Shown here piece by piece: positions 44,001-58,230 of a stretch of 64,000 nucleotides of DNA. How positions within the stretch are numbered: the stretch's first letter is position 1; each line of letters begins with the position of its first letter. The notes beneath the pieces are model-generated. The model was not told where the DNA came from. It ran no database searches and worked only from the letters and a program-made list of their open reading frames with translations. The translations under genes and the position numbers were made by a program. The stretch lies in NCBI GenBank assembly GCA_008921705.1, contig VFFE01009068.1, positions 3,171,017 to 3,235,016 of the forward strand, in the 5' to 3' direction. The DNA comes from Burhinus oedicnemus. Lineage: Eukaryota > Chordata > Aves > Charadriiformes > Burhinidae.

Positions 44001-47000
44001 AGCTGCCTCTGTGAATGGGTCTTTATCAAAAGGCTCTTAGACTTATGCGAGATATAAGGCTGTGGATCAATAAAACGGACACATCTTTTTCTGTTTCCTC
44101 ATTCAATGGAGCATCCTCGGGCTTAGGGCAAAGCCCTCGGAGATGTTCTCCATCTGTCTCTTGCAGTTTATAATTTTTCTCTGTATCATGGAGTCAGTCA
44201 GACAGCCTGTCTGTCTCTCCTGTCTCCGAGCCAATTTCCTTTGATCTTGTCTGGACACTCAGTTAAATAAAAACAAGTTCCTCAGTCCCTCCTTCCTGCA
44301 GTACATTTTCCCTTCAAAAACAGGAGGCTTTGCTTCTCCAGCCACTCCTGCTTTTTCATTTCCTTTAACTGTGGGGAAAGAGGGATAGACTCTCCGCCTG
44401 TCCACCTCTTAGAGAAGCTACAGGAATCAGTTCTTATAGCTTCAGCCAATCTCTTGTTCTCCACCCATGTTTCCAGCTAAACATGGGATGAGTGAGGTTC
44501 ACTGATTTACCATTATCTCCAGCTTCTCATCTGGGAGAATATCAGAACAAAGACTAGTAGGCTTTAGCAATAGCAGGAGCCATGCTGAAAAACTACCTGT
44601 ATTGTATGGCTGTCAAAAGCTTTCCATTGGGGGCAAAGGCTGAGGCAATGACTTTTCTTTTGTGCCATGACAGCCACTTCCAACCAACTAGCTCTCACCT
44701 CTCTCTGTAATAGCCCCATTCAGAAAGGCTGAGACACTAATATATTTTTCCTCACAGTTTTCCCAGAAACAGGGAAGCACAACTTTAAAATAAGTGGGAA
44801 ATTGAGGTGCAGAGAGACTGAGTAGCACGCCAAAGGTCACACAGTTCATCTGTGGGATAGCAGATCAGGGTCTCCAAGGCCACCCTCGAGTGCCTCAGCC
44901 ACTCAATCCCTCCTTCTTCCATCAGGTTTGGAGCCAGGAGATGATGTCTGAGCACCCTTTTAATAAAAAGAAAACCAAGTAAAGCTTTCAAATATAGATC
45001 CAAGACTCAAGCCTTAATTCTCCACAGAAGCTCAGTTTGCTCCAATTTCAGACAAGGACAGATAAAGAAAACCTTCTGAGTCACATCCTCCACTCATTCA
45101 ATCCAGCACAAGATCACTCAAACCAAGGCAGCTTGGTTGCCCTCATATCTTATTTACTTCTCACTCCTTGAATGTAGCCCTCACCCAAATGAGACTGAGT
45201 CATGTAAAGCAAAAAAAAGGCTACGCTGATTGTGAAAAAGGGAGAGAGAGAGGGCAGAGGAGCAATGTCATTTCCCGCATCTGCCCTTTTCCATAAAATC
45301 CTGCCTTTCTTAGCATATTACTTTAGCAAATGAAGGGAGCATGCGTCGCATTTAGGATGAAGTTCAGCCTCCACCTGTAGTTGATAGCTGGACCTATTCT
45401 CCAGTGCAGCCAGTTTATCAACACTCGTAACTTGTCCTTCTAAGCAAAAGTACACCAAAGACAAAGGGGAATTCAGACTTTGGACTGGATAACAAGTATT
45501 TAAATAGCTTTCCAACTCAATGAGGCATTTTAAGCTTTTCATTAGCAGTAATTACGCAAGAAGTAGAGGTCACCACCAGAAAATTTACAGATATTAAAGA
45601 GGCAGGATTCAGAATGAATTTAAAGTTTGACATTAGATTGCATATTAACACAAGAGGCAGACTGATGGAAGCTATTGCTACTGTGAATCATTGTCTTGAA
45701 AAATTAATTGCCTTTTTTTTCCCCTTATGTTGCTTTTTTGCAATTTTAACTATTACAACACAAAAGTTTTAAGTCTGAGGTGCTATTAACAGGACTCAGT
45801 GAGGTAAATGAAGAGAAGCATCATGTGGAATTAGCCCCCTAATTAATTGCATCATGCAACTATTCATCTATGATTTCAGACTGGGAACAACAAAAATCCT
45901 GTCTTTTGACAAACAAGATCTTTCCCTCATTCTTCCTATCTACTGCATCAGGCCAAGCTAACCCAGAGACAGCTAGAGATTTTGATTACTGATGTAGAAA
46001 TCGAAGTTCTCTACCCCAAAAGTGCTTCTACGTAAGTGGATTCTGAGCAGCAACATTTAAAGGATCACAGCCCTTGTGTAAGATGCTGCCTTTCTCTCCA
46101 GTAATATTCCAGGAGTAGCAACAGAAGAGCTGTAACACAGCTGGAGGCCCTTGGAAACCATTCTGATTTACTGAAATAGCTGCATACAGCACTGTGAAGC
46201 TGACCCTCGTGCTCCTTCGAGAGCGAGTCTCTACTTAGAAAATTCATCTTTCGTTTTTGCACCACATGGGTCAGAATCCCTGAGGGACCGTGGACTTTCA
46301 AAATACAATTTGCCTACTCTTCGAAGGGTCGTGGTATACAAAGCCAGCCTCAGCACTCAGTGTGAGTGCTGATGCCGGGCTTTCCACCCAGCATGTTTCC
46401 TCACTCCGGGGCAGCTATAGCCTCATTAGGAACAAATGCTGATTGTGCCCATGCACAAACGTTGGGTAGGAGGATGAAGGCAAGCAAAGACTTCTTGAGC
46501 CTTTGCCCTGTGGCTTGCATCTCTGTAGAGACAAGCTACAGATTTGCTGCCTGGATCAAATTCGTAAGAGGTATTTGAACATTTAACGAAGCAAGGTTTC
46601 ACAGAGGGATGTAATCAAGGGCCTCTATCGAGATGGAAGTAGCTTACTGATGGGAAACAGACTTCCTGAAACATCGGAGCATTATTCCCCACAAGGAGAA
46701 GGACAAACTGATTTTACAAACATACAGATACTTTAGAGAGCAACGTAGTCACCTGCAACACCCTCTAACGGGCCTGTTCTCTAAATGTCACTACTGTCCA
46801 TCCAGAGGAACTTCAGATACTGGCAATGTGATTATTCTAGGTTGGCAGTGCTGAACAAGTAAGTATAACCTGGTGCATTAGTTTTCTTTATCCATTTTTG
46901 ATTCAAGAGTTGAGAGTTTCAAATGGACTGAGCAACTCAGGGACACACATTTGAAACCATCAGCAGGACGTGCCCCAGAATCACCGAGCACATCAAAAGT

Positions 47001-50000
47001 CTTGCTCTGCAGGAATCCAAAGAGGCCAAGTCCTCAGGAAACTCTGCTAACAAGCGAGGCTCATTTGGCTTTGAGAGCGATACACTGATTTTTAGCAGCT
47101 GCCAAACTGTCCATAATGGCTTTAAAATACACTGTAATATAACAGGATGAAAGTCACAATATATTCTTATAGAGCTGCAGAAGTTGTAATTTCACGTTCA
47201 AGCTGCAAGAGGCTGGATTCCTTTAGAAATGGATGTGAGTTCACTTCCTGGTCATGCTAGTAAAAGACCTCTGTGATTATAGGGCACAGGAGAACCAAGG
47301 CTCTATAAATGTGAAGCAATAAACTTTCCTTACCTAAATAATGTAGGGGCTTCATGCTCCTGTTTGAACTACAAGCTCTGATGGTAGAAGTTAAAGCAGA
47401 ATATGAGTTAATTCATTCAGGGGCTGCTACTGGATAAATAATAATGGCAAACAATACTTCACAAAAGGCATACATTGAGTTAAATAATGCGGACTCTCCT
47501 CAAACACAGAGAACTGCCTGCTCGTAAGAAGTCTTTAGTTTTGATTAATCATTTGTAATCTGATCAAATGGAAGAAAGAAAGCTGCCTGGTGCAAATGAC
47601 TATTTTCCCTTTCTTAACAGCTGACCCAACAATTGGGCACCCTTCTGGGTTGAGGAAAAAATTAATATTCCTCAACTGACTTGAAAGCATTGAAAGACTG
47701 AAACAGGCTGCATATGGAGATGTAGCTAAAAGTGGGTTAAGTAGTAAGCAATTAGCTGCATATAAACCATGAATCAGTCTGTTTTGATGATAAGACTGTA
47801 ATTTCAGCTTTTGCCTTTTCAGTACGTTTCACAAACACAATAGGCAAGCTTATGCTGAAATGTGAGCAAAATATAACTCTTCTGTTGAGCGAACCCATTT
47901 CTCTTCCGTCCTTACTGCTCTCTAGGAACCAGGAGGAAGGTTCAGTGCAGCACTGCAGACACTTTCTGAAGTTGCGTTTGTATGATCAAGCCTTTCAAAT
48001 AACACGAGGGAAAGATTCATGTTAACGTTTGAGTGTCCCATTGAGAAATGAAAGATGTCACCAATATGACTGACAGATCAGACTTTCTGTGTGATACCAT
48101 GCTTGTAAATGGTTCAGTGTGACTGTCCCTAAAAAGTTGGTAAGTACTAAACAGTTGATTTCTTTTAGCTAAAATTTTCCCCTTTCCTAAATTGAAAGTA
48201 AGGCTTGTATTTTATATTTGTCATTTGTTGTTTTTTTATCATTATGATACAATAAATACTTACATCTCTACCTGAATTCACAGAGTAAAATTATTAGTGA
48301 TGTTTGAAAAGGAGACTAGAGGTAACAGAAGTTCAAGAAATGCAAAATGAGGAGTGCATTAATCTGGGGAATGCAGAAAAAAAAAGGCAACACTAAAATA
48401 CTCTTCAGAGTCATCTTAGAATTTCTGTCTTAAACTATTTTAATTGGAGCCATTTTATGGTTCAAGTCACTTGAACTGCTTGATTTGAAAGACAGAGTCA
48501 GAGGCCTGGTCTACACCTTGATTAGTAACATAAAATCTGATCAAACACACTGGGTTACACAGTGACCAGTGTTAAAAGAAAGTTAAATGAAAAGAGGGTA
48601 TAACCACGGCTGTTTTAACCACTAGCCATAACATAAGGCTAATTTGAACAACAATTTTATAAGGATTTTTTTTTTCCCCCCAATGATTTCTATTTCTCAC
48701 AAATTTCCTTCTACTCAGAGGATTTTGGGTTAAAAAGTGTCCTCTGTCTGTCTGGAGAGAAAGAGAAGTTCTAGGGGGATTCGTTCACTGAGGCCAGTTG
48801 CAGCACCATAAGTTGTGATAGATCCCTACATTAATTCTGTCAGCACTTCATGCGTGAAATGCATCATCAAATTGTGCTTATTTCTTTCCTACTATGCACA
48901 CACAGGACAGCGCCCTTTCTGCAAAGATGGAATCAAGGATACAAAGGGAAACAATCTTTCAGCAATGCAACCTTCCCCTCTGCTTTTCTTTAGCCTCTCA
49001 AAACTTCATGGCTAACTTTTGAACTCTAGCTTTCTTGCTGTTCCTACTCCATTACATAGGCATACACCTCCAAACCACTAATAATGGTTATTTATATTTA
49101 TAGTGCAGTTGTGAGCCTGGCCTGGGCAGTATCTCACAAACAGACCACGGCATTTCAGAGCATTAGTCGTGGTTAGGCTGAGCCCAAACTGTGCAAAATG
49201 AGAGCTCAAGCTCTTATGCAGTGTAGTAACAGAGGTTCTTGGCCCCTGTTACAGACCTGAGTTGTGTTTTAAGAATACAGTACAAAATCTACTTCCTTTT
49301 TATAGGCAAAATCAACCTAACTACAATAAGAATAAAACATGAAAGAGATTATGCTTCTCAGCAGTCATAGCAGTAGGGTCTAGAGGATAGGAATGCCTTT
49401 TCCTTCTCTTATTCATGCATGTCCTTCTATTTATAGCATGTTAGGACAGCAACACCAACGATGAAGCACTGCAGTGATTTATTGAGGGTTTGGTAGATAA
49501 AGGGTGAACAGCTGGTTAAGGGAGCAAGCCTGTCTGGAGCAAAGAATAAAATGAAGAATTCCTGGCTGCAGTGCACATCAAACTGCTGTAAATTAGTAAC
49601 ACAGCTGGGTCACTTAGTCGTCTTCTGTTCTGAGATGGTTTTCTCTACTTCAGTCAACTAAATGATAACATTATTTAGTGGACGGATACACCAATTTGTG
49701 ACCTCTTCTCAGAGTTTTTCTCTGCATGCTGATGTATGGGTACGGCTGTGGGTCTTGGAGCAGGCTCAAGATGGACCATCTATCTTATCTTCCCTCTAGT
49801 CATGACCATATATGAATCTGTATTGCCCAATATTTGTTTTTAAAATAAATTTTTTGATGCCTAATACAACCATGTTAAGCCTGAGTGAGTTCTGGGGTGC
49901 ACTCTGGTAGTCGGACAGAGCCAGGAGTGTTTTGGAACTGGTTCTTCTCCTTACTATATTTAACCACAGAGAAGATAGCTAGCGGAAAAGTTAACTAGAA

Positions 50001-53000
50001 GTTTAGTACCTTAGTTATGGTTTACCAATGAAGAAATTATCTTGCCTTGGTAGCGTTTTGAAGAAACATTTACAGGAGAAATAGAATAGATACAACTGCT
50101 TTTTGGGTGTTTCTCTTGTAGAAAAACCTTATGAAGTTTGATAGGAATGTAATACGTAAATGTATAGATGTTTACTAGAGTTGAATAGAAGTGACTTTTA
50201 AAGACCTGCAGATATTAAAGCGCTCCTGCCTCCAGTGGAGAAAGACCAGCTAAGAGACTGTCAGCACAACACAAAATGAAATAATCTCTCTTTTTAACCA
50301 TCCTATAGAGTCCTATGCATGTGATGTAATTCTCAACTCAATTCCACAGAGAGAGTATTATTTCCTGTTAGAGTCCATTGGGTGTTTGTGTGTAGGTTTC
50401 CTTTTACAGACCCCTTAGCATAGCCAGAAAATTCATTTTCTCCATGTAAACTAAATGGTGTAGCTCTTTTTCCTCAGAAGTCATGTGATGTCTGTTACCA
50501 CAAAAACAGCCTACATGCAGCTGAATCTTGTTTTGGAGCCTATACTCTTGCATATGGTTTCTAGATGGAGGCAAATATCACTGCAACAGAGCTATTTAAC
50601 TTCTATATTGTCACACAATGATTAATTTCTCTTTTATTTTCAGCATGAAAGTCTGTGGCATAGACCCCCATATGGTAAAATAATAGGCTGAAAGATTAGC
50701 CACCACCACCATCTGTTACTCGTCCATGATTTCACTCCCTCTTTCAAGGGCTGATTGCAATTTCAAAATCTTTCATTGAATGAGTCTATTTTCTTTCAAG
50801 TTATTACCTAGATGACTTCAGTCATTCTATATAGATGGGGCCTGAAAAAGAAATGCTGAGAGCAGTGAACGCGCGTAATACATTTGCATAATGCAGTGGA
50901 AGAGAGGGTGCTGTGAGAGGAAATTCGCACGGCTGGCATCTTGATTCACTCGTCAGTGTTTACAAGAGTGTAACTCCATTGCCTGCTTTGGAGTCACTCC
51001 AGAAAACCACACTGCTGCTGCAAGAGAAATGAGGTCTTCAGTGTCCCGTTTCTTACCAAAGTCATCCATTGTGTACAGGTGAGAGACAATAAACCATTTC
51101 TTCTTTTAATATGCCTGTCTATTACATGCTGTTTTCTTTAGATGAATATTTATGTCTATATATGTGAACTTATTATGTCTAAAGCATAGGAAAAATAAAA
51201 GGGAGAGGGGAGGAAGGAGGGATAAGGAAAGCCAAACAGAGAAGAGCAAGCATATTTTAGGTAAGCATGAAGGGGAAATCAATAAAAAAAATACTCTGTG
51301 ATCAAGATCCCCACTAATTTTTATGGCTGACGGGCTCCAAGTCAAATTAATATGCACTGTACCTTTGGCATGCAACCTTTCAAACACATGCCAATCTTTG
51401 CAGAAGAACTTTTGCCATTTGAAGGCTCGGCATTGCTGGCACCGCGGACACTGGTTGTGCTGCTCAGTGCTTTGTGATAAGCGTGAATCATTCTCATGGA
51501 TGAGGGTAAGGCAACCAAGCCTGGTAAGCAAGCACTCATGTTTAGCAGGTGGCAAATCCTACTGAAAGAATCCACACTAACACTTTTTTTTTGCTATGGG
51601 AGACACTACAAAGGCATGAGCTTCATCTCTACATTTTAACCAGCAGCAACATTGGAAACACTACTGCTGTTTCTGAAATGGACTTAGAAACAAACAGCAT
51701 TTCTGATAGTAGCCCTATTTATGTTCCCATTTGGGCAGGGAAAAAACTTCCACCTTCATGCCCTTGGATAATGTTGCATTTAGAAGTGTCCTCTTCCTTC
51801 TCTGTCTCTGTGTGCAAGTTCTAGCTGGGGACCCCCCTAAAGGCTGCAAAGTTTTCCCTGTTTAAACTTTGAAACTATATGTACAACATGACATCAATGA
51901 AGACTGATATTTTTCTACAATATGAATAAAAATGTTCAACTTCTAGAGCAATGAAATGAAATCTCACTATCTATCAAATTTTCCATTTTGAGCAAGCAAT
52001 TGCTTTATTCCAGGCTATCATTAAAAACACTTAGACTACAGGATCTGCCTGTGTTAATGCCCTTCTTTTTACACAACCATAGAAAAATATTTAACTTGCA
52101 GCTTTTTACTCCATTCTGTCAGCTGAATGAATGCTAAGGTGTCATGACTGGCCTCCATTTGCTCCACAAGCTGGTTCAAATCACACGTGCTCTGAGCCAC
52201 TGAGGTGTAGGCACATTGCAACTACGAAACCCCACTCTTCTTAGCCTGGTCTTGGGTCCCATTGCCTGTAAAATGCCCTGTCAGCTTTACTTTCTAAATT
52301 AGAATTCGGGCATATGAAAATGACTTCCTGGCTTGTAGAGTGCCTAGCGTATCATCAGGAAGCAATAAACAAAAACCTCGAAGAGGTACTTCACACCACA
52401 TGGAGTGAACTTTGTTTTCTAGATCCATCACTTCAATTGTTCGCTATGGGATACCAGGTCAGATTCTCAGTGGAAGTAAATCAGCACAGCTTTGCCATGC
52501 GTGACAGAGCTGCCCCAAAACAGAGCTACTAATGTTTATGTGCAGGAACAGTCTAAATGTCACTCTTACGTCTGGCTCACGATTCAGAAGACCATAACTG
52601 TTTGACATAGCCCATGTATTTGTTATTTTAGGGGGCTGGCTGGAAGGAGATGGCAAAGGTTTAGGAGTCAATGATCTCCATCAGCTCTACAAACAAGGCA
52701 AGACTGCTGGGCTTTGTTTTCTTTTGGGAACTTTCCAAGCATCAGTACTTTGCAAGTTACCCCCATAGGCAATTCAGTGTCTGTTTCAAGTTAATGTGCT
52801 TTGTTTTTCAGGCCACAAATAAAATCAGAACAAAGTAAAAGTTCAGATTTGTTTGAAAACAACCCAAATTGTGTACCGTGTGAAAAGAAAGGTAAAAAGA
52901 GGGTCAGGGAAGCTGGGAGTAGAGAGGGCATGGGATAGGGAAAAGCTCTCCAGAGGAGGGAAAGTGGTTTTTAACACACAGAAAAAGAATAAACTGAAGA

Positions 53001-54290
53001 GAGGAGAAAAAGATAATAGTTAGAAAGTCTACATGAAAATCACTTTGAAATACTGTAGCTCCCTTTCTCCTGGTGAGGTTCTGGTCTCATTCATAAGAGG
53101 GTCAAAGGGACTGAAACTGTTAGCTCTAATATTACCATTGCATTAGAGGCACATGAAGCAGATGACAGCAGTACAATCAAGATACCAGGCCAAATTCTGC
53201 CCTTGATTACAGTTATTCAACTAATTTGAGAACCATGTTCAACTTGATCTTTTAATTCTCTGATTCCTGAAAAGCTATAGCAACAATGGAGAACTTGCAT
53301 TAATCAGATATCAAAAACACACATACCTTTGTTAAAGCAAACATAACCACAGAAGGATTTAGAGGGATGTTGTTTTTTTAATAACAGCAAAGAGCTGTTA
53401 AGGGAGGTACCTTTGTTTCCAAATCTGTGAATATGATGCTGTGTTAGCTGATTTCCCCCCTGCTTTATACTTGCTTTCATCCCCCAGTTCTTTTCTCAAG
53501 GATGGCACCAGAGTTAGGCTGCTAACTTGGTGCTTGGAAGACCCCGTTTTACAATTCTCCATCCCCTTACAAATACTGGATGAATCTGGGGACAGTGGTC
53601 CCCACCTGTCAGGTGGGGATTACATTTTCCCTACAACAATAATAGAGCAAAGCAAAGAAAATATGTACTTCAGTGACAAGCTCTGTTAGTACCTTTTCTG
53701 GATTAACATATTTTCTCTCCTGTGTTGGATGTACTGCTTTGTGAAGTCAGCCCCAAAAATTTCCGTTGACTACCATGGAAACTGCACTGGGCCAGTAGTA
53801 GCCATAGTGATGCCAGATGGTAAGAAGCTATGCATATGACTGCGATAGAGAATTGCTCACTGAATACTAAATTCAGCTGAGTGCATTGGATCCAAAGCAA
53901 TCAGAGCTGAGCACAAATCCAGACAAGGAACCACCCTCCAACACAAAACCTAGTTAAAAATGATGCAAACATTTTGTGAGAAATTAAAGCAGGGTAAGAG
54001 TATATTCAGTGATACAACCACTTATCCTCTATCCGTGGGGCAGTTTCACCCTTTGATTCACTGGATGGGTTCCTCTTTCCATGAAGATAAGAAGAAAGGA
54101 AAAGAGGAAAAAAAGGCAAAAAGAGCTGATTTGATGAAGATGAATGATGAGCAACGGAACTAACAGGCTCAAAGAACGGTAAATAAGGCATGAAACCTTT
54201 GAAATCCATGTCACCACTTCAAGACTGGCTTCAAATCAGCAGTGACCCACAGCCGTTACAATACCTGGGTGAGATTTTGGTAGCTTCCAT
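44001..54290. other. Intergenic, no gene recognised
   Basis: AT-rich. A palindromic site containing ATTGCATCA lies at 45846-45859, and an ATG followed by a good splice donor lies at 51029-51080. The region 51187-51245 is purine-rich. The antisense open frame 51106-51555 (149 codons) has no recognisable domain. No transposon was recognised. Confidence 0.6.
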
Positions 54291-54296
54291 GAATTG

Positions 54297-54356
54297 GGTT
54301 TGGGTTTAGTCCACTTAAGAGCAGATGTCGACATCAAGCAACTCCAAACCCAAACC
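54297..54356. repeat. Nested inverted repeat (11-bp arms around a 12-bp palindrome)
   Basis: The left arm GGTTTGGGTTT (54297-54307) is the reverse complement of the right arm AAACCCAAACC (54346-54356). Between them lies the perfect palindrome GATGTCGACATC (54324-54335). The two structures share nearly the same centre, so a cruciform or hairpin could form. Confidence 0.85.
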
Positions 54357-57300
54357 TGCACTCTCAGGCAGCTGGAAGAAATGAAAGAACTAAATCTCAT
54401 TTGTGACACTGAAAGGAATTGTGTCCTTGTCAAAAGCCAGAAATTAAGAAGGCCAAGACTTCCTTCCTACACGGCTCTGTTTAATAGTAAACCTGGAAAT
54501 GCCTGGAAATTACAGTGGGCAAAGAGAAATTCAAGACCGATGAATGTGTTAACTGTCACCTGGGATAAGAAAGTTGGTAGAACGGAGAGAAATTTTTATT
54601 GCTCCTGTAAATTGTGTGACTACACTTTGCACTATTTTTGGTTGTTCTTTGTTTGTTTTTCTCTGAAAACAACACAGAAAACTCTGCCTGTGCAGAAAAT
54701 CAGCACAAACAGCGTAGGCTTCACCAGGCAAGGGAAAATTTGCAATGTCCAGTTATCACCTTGCCCAAGCATTTTATTTCCTTTGCAAGAGATAGAGAAA
54801 CGTCCTTACCTTTCAAAAGGCCTCGTGCTAGCACCAGTGAAGAAATACAATTGAAAAGCAAAGCAACATTGTAGACAGTTTCCTTTCACGATAAAGTTTC
54901 AAGGTTTTCTCATGTAAGTAAGAAGCAAACAGACAAGGAGAGAAGCACACAACACTCTCCTCTTGGATGATTAAAAAAATAATAAAAAAAGAGCCATTTC
55001 AGTAAAGCTGCAATAAGAAAAAGAAAAAGGAAGCTTTACACACCGTGGTTACAGCTAGAGGAGCAGTCAACAAGGCGTGATTAACAGCAGCTTGAAAATG
55101 TTTCTCCACACACAAATTGAATGCATGAGGGAATATATTTTCGCTATTGCTCTTAAAATCAGTCTGCAGATGATCTTCCCAGGTGAGCTCAGCACCTATC
55201 CGATGTCTAAATGTATTTATTTCCACAAGAAGAGACATTGATATAATGGCAATTTTGTGCAATGCAAATCACACTAAACCATTGATTTTTTGAAGTTCAG
55301 GAGCAGATCTTGCACAGTTGCTTACAAATGCAGGCAAAGAGACCACACTGATTGCAGCAGTAAACTGAACTCATAGTTCACATTCACTTGAAGATGTCAT
55401 TTGACAAGTGCTGCTTAAATAAACCTGAGCACGTCAGTTATTTTCAGATTATTTACTCGTTATAGTCACTTACAACATAAAAGCCAACAATCAGTCATTA
55501 GCACACAGCAGAGGAAATTTTCCCAGGGTATTATGTATCGTGTTTGGACAGTTAGAACTCACCACTATTATTTATTCACGCCACTATAAATTATTCTTCT
55601 TAAAATGAACCTGAGTCACGTAAATGCTGACTTGGAAAGTACCAGAGGCCTCTCTTTTCCTGCAGCACTTATGTTTCCTTTCTAATAAACTTCCTGCCTA
55701 AAAATGGAAAACCAAAGGCTAGTGGAGCTTAGGTGTTTAAAATCAATGCCCTGGAGGCACAGGGGAAAGCAGTTTGGTTAACATTTGCTGTGTCCCTTTT
55801 GAGGGCTTAAATTGTTCCAGCCTTGCAAAACTGCACCACTGAAACATGTGAATAACTTTCATACTGGTGTAGGCATCAGATTATTTGTCAGAGGCTTTTT
55901 CCTTCCTCTTTTTTTTTTTTTTTTTAGATACATATTTTGTCCTGTCAAACAATATCCAACTAGATACTCTACATATACAGCAGTTTTGAGTAACTGCATG
56001 GTGTCACTTACAGCAAGGAAACCGGCAGCAGCCAACCAGACCAAGTCAGCCCTCTGGGCGGCAAAAAGGCTTTTGGGACACAGACACCGTTCATATTCCC
56101 AGCGTGATGCAGTCTACTAGAAACTGTACTCTAACACCGGTTCATTTTACGCAAGCCTTCTGACAGGTAACGATGTCATCTCATGGACATTGTAAACAGG
56201 GGTTGGATGTAAACCTGGGAAAATGAGGTCTGAAAGTCTCCCTGGTAGGCGTTATGAGCAGCCAGAATCTGGTAATGAATTATCATTAAATTGAAGCCAT
56301 TTCAAAGTGTTTCTGTGGTGGTTCATTCCCACAGACGTTTCCACAAATAGTGGACAAAAAAAAGTTTTCCCCTGTTAAAAGTGGAAAAAAAACCAACACC
56401 CAAATAAAATAAAAAAAACAAAACAACCCCAAAACCACCTTCTGCCCCGTTTTGGAAGCAGACGATTTTGAAAGCAAGCTAGCTGGAGGTACCGAGGATG
56501 AACTCACAGGAGAGAGAGAGAGTTGCACTCATAGGTCCAAGGGCTTTTCTTGGGTTTATCCTGGTCCCACTGAAATAAATGAATAATGCAATGCCCTCTG
56601 AAGTTATCAACATTGTTGCAGAATTAAAGTCGAACTTTTTCAACAGATGGCCTTGAAGCACAGACCGTATTATGCCCCTCAGCTTCCACAATAGTTTTAA
56701 TGCTACCCCAGTGTGTTGTGGGGACTGAGTATCCCACAGAAGCTGGACCAACCCATGAACGAGTTGGAAATTTTCAGTAGAAAGTCATATTTCTCACTTT
56801 GTTTGGTACTTCTCCTAAATTACAAGAAATGTAAGCATATGCAAAATTTTGGTCAGTCTTTGATGAATACAGCAGACCATCTCAGTTCTAACATGCTCTG
56901 AGATATTTGTGCTACAACTTCTGCATCTGACTTATGCAAACACACAGGTCAGAAGCATGTGTTCTGGGGCCAACTGCCTGCTCAGATCTGTGACAGCTTT
57001 ATTGTCATACCATGGGAGAGGTAGATACCTCCTTTGAAAATAACTTGAAAATAACTTTGTCATTATTTTAGGCATCACTGACATTTCTTTGGGATTTTCT
57101 GTCTGCAGCTCCACCAGACACTGCTGAGAGAGATGCAATTCTATTGACAAGTTGCCCTTGGAGCATGCTGTAAATGGGATGTCATATCTCACTTAGACGT
57201 TCTGGAGATACCTTCTTGTTTCATTTATTTGGCAAAATTTATCTCACAGATGCAGGAAACACAGATGTTGAAGAAAATCATTATTGTTACTTAACTCACA

Positions 57301-58230
57301 TAAACACTGCTGAAGGTATTGGCAAATAAAAGAATTGGCCTCCACTGATTGCTGCTGCCATAAAATGTCTTTGAAGAATTGTTTCTCCAGAGCCTTCAGC
57401 GACGAGACAAGCAGTTTTGATTTAATCTTAAATATGTATATATTCAAATGTTTTGATAATTTCTTCTATGTTTAGACATATCTCTCTCTTTTTTGTTTCA
57501 AGACAGGACCAAAGACAGCCAGACATTGTCCAAGTGAGTTTATTGTAGCGTTATCCTTATCTGTTGTTAAGGTTTGAAGAGGTAGAAGCTCCTACAGACT
57601 AAAATCAAACAAGATCAATTTTTGCAAGCTCAAGAAGACAAAACAATGTGAATAAGCATTGAGGGACAAATCTTTGCTGGATATAAGTTGTAACCAATAG
57701 TGTATAAAAATTAAAGGCATGGCCATCGAGCTTTGGTATTTCTTCTGCAGGACCTTAGCTTTGAACTCCTGAGGTCCCTATTTACCCATTTCCTTGCAGA
57801 GAATGTTTCCCATGTAAATAAACATTCTCAGAGCTCATAGGACAGGAAGTACAGGATTCAGATTCACTCATTATCTTGCTGAAATGAGTCATTTATTCTT
57901 TCAATTAATTATTCAGTTATATGTTTGCTATCATTCTATGGGTTTTTGATATCTTTTTTTTTTCATTATCAGGACATGATCCTTGCAGGAAATGGCTGCA
58001 CAACTAAGAGAGCTGCTAAAGAATGATGTCATTCATTAGTTTCACACCGGAAAAGTAAATATGCTAGCAAATGTCTTACATGTCTGTGTTTATTTGTGAG
58101 CAATAACTAGTTTGGAGAATGTCTACGGCGGTGACTTAAGTGCAATAAACGAAAACAAGACAAATGTCAACACCTTGGTGGACAAATGCAAAGCAAAGCA
58201 AATGGCTTTATCCTAAACTGAAAGTCCCTT
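54357..58230. other. Intergenic, no gene recognised
   Basis: AT-rich with T and A tracts (for example 55907-55925 and 56380-56420) and an AG run at 56511-56522. The longest open frame of the window, 186 codons at 54294-54854 (+), begins just before the nested inverted repeat and continues into this stretch, but shows no domain, no protein-like low-complexity pattern and no splice context. Confidence 0.55.

Noticed and set aside
51106..51555. 149-codon minus-strand open frame
   Set aside because: The frame has no recognisable domain, and part lies in a purine-rich stretch where stops are rare on one strand.
52166..52186. GGTTCAAATC, similar to a tRNA B box
   Set aside because: No acceptor stem, anticodon stem or A box at the right distance.
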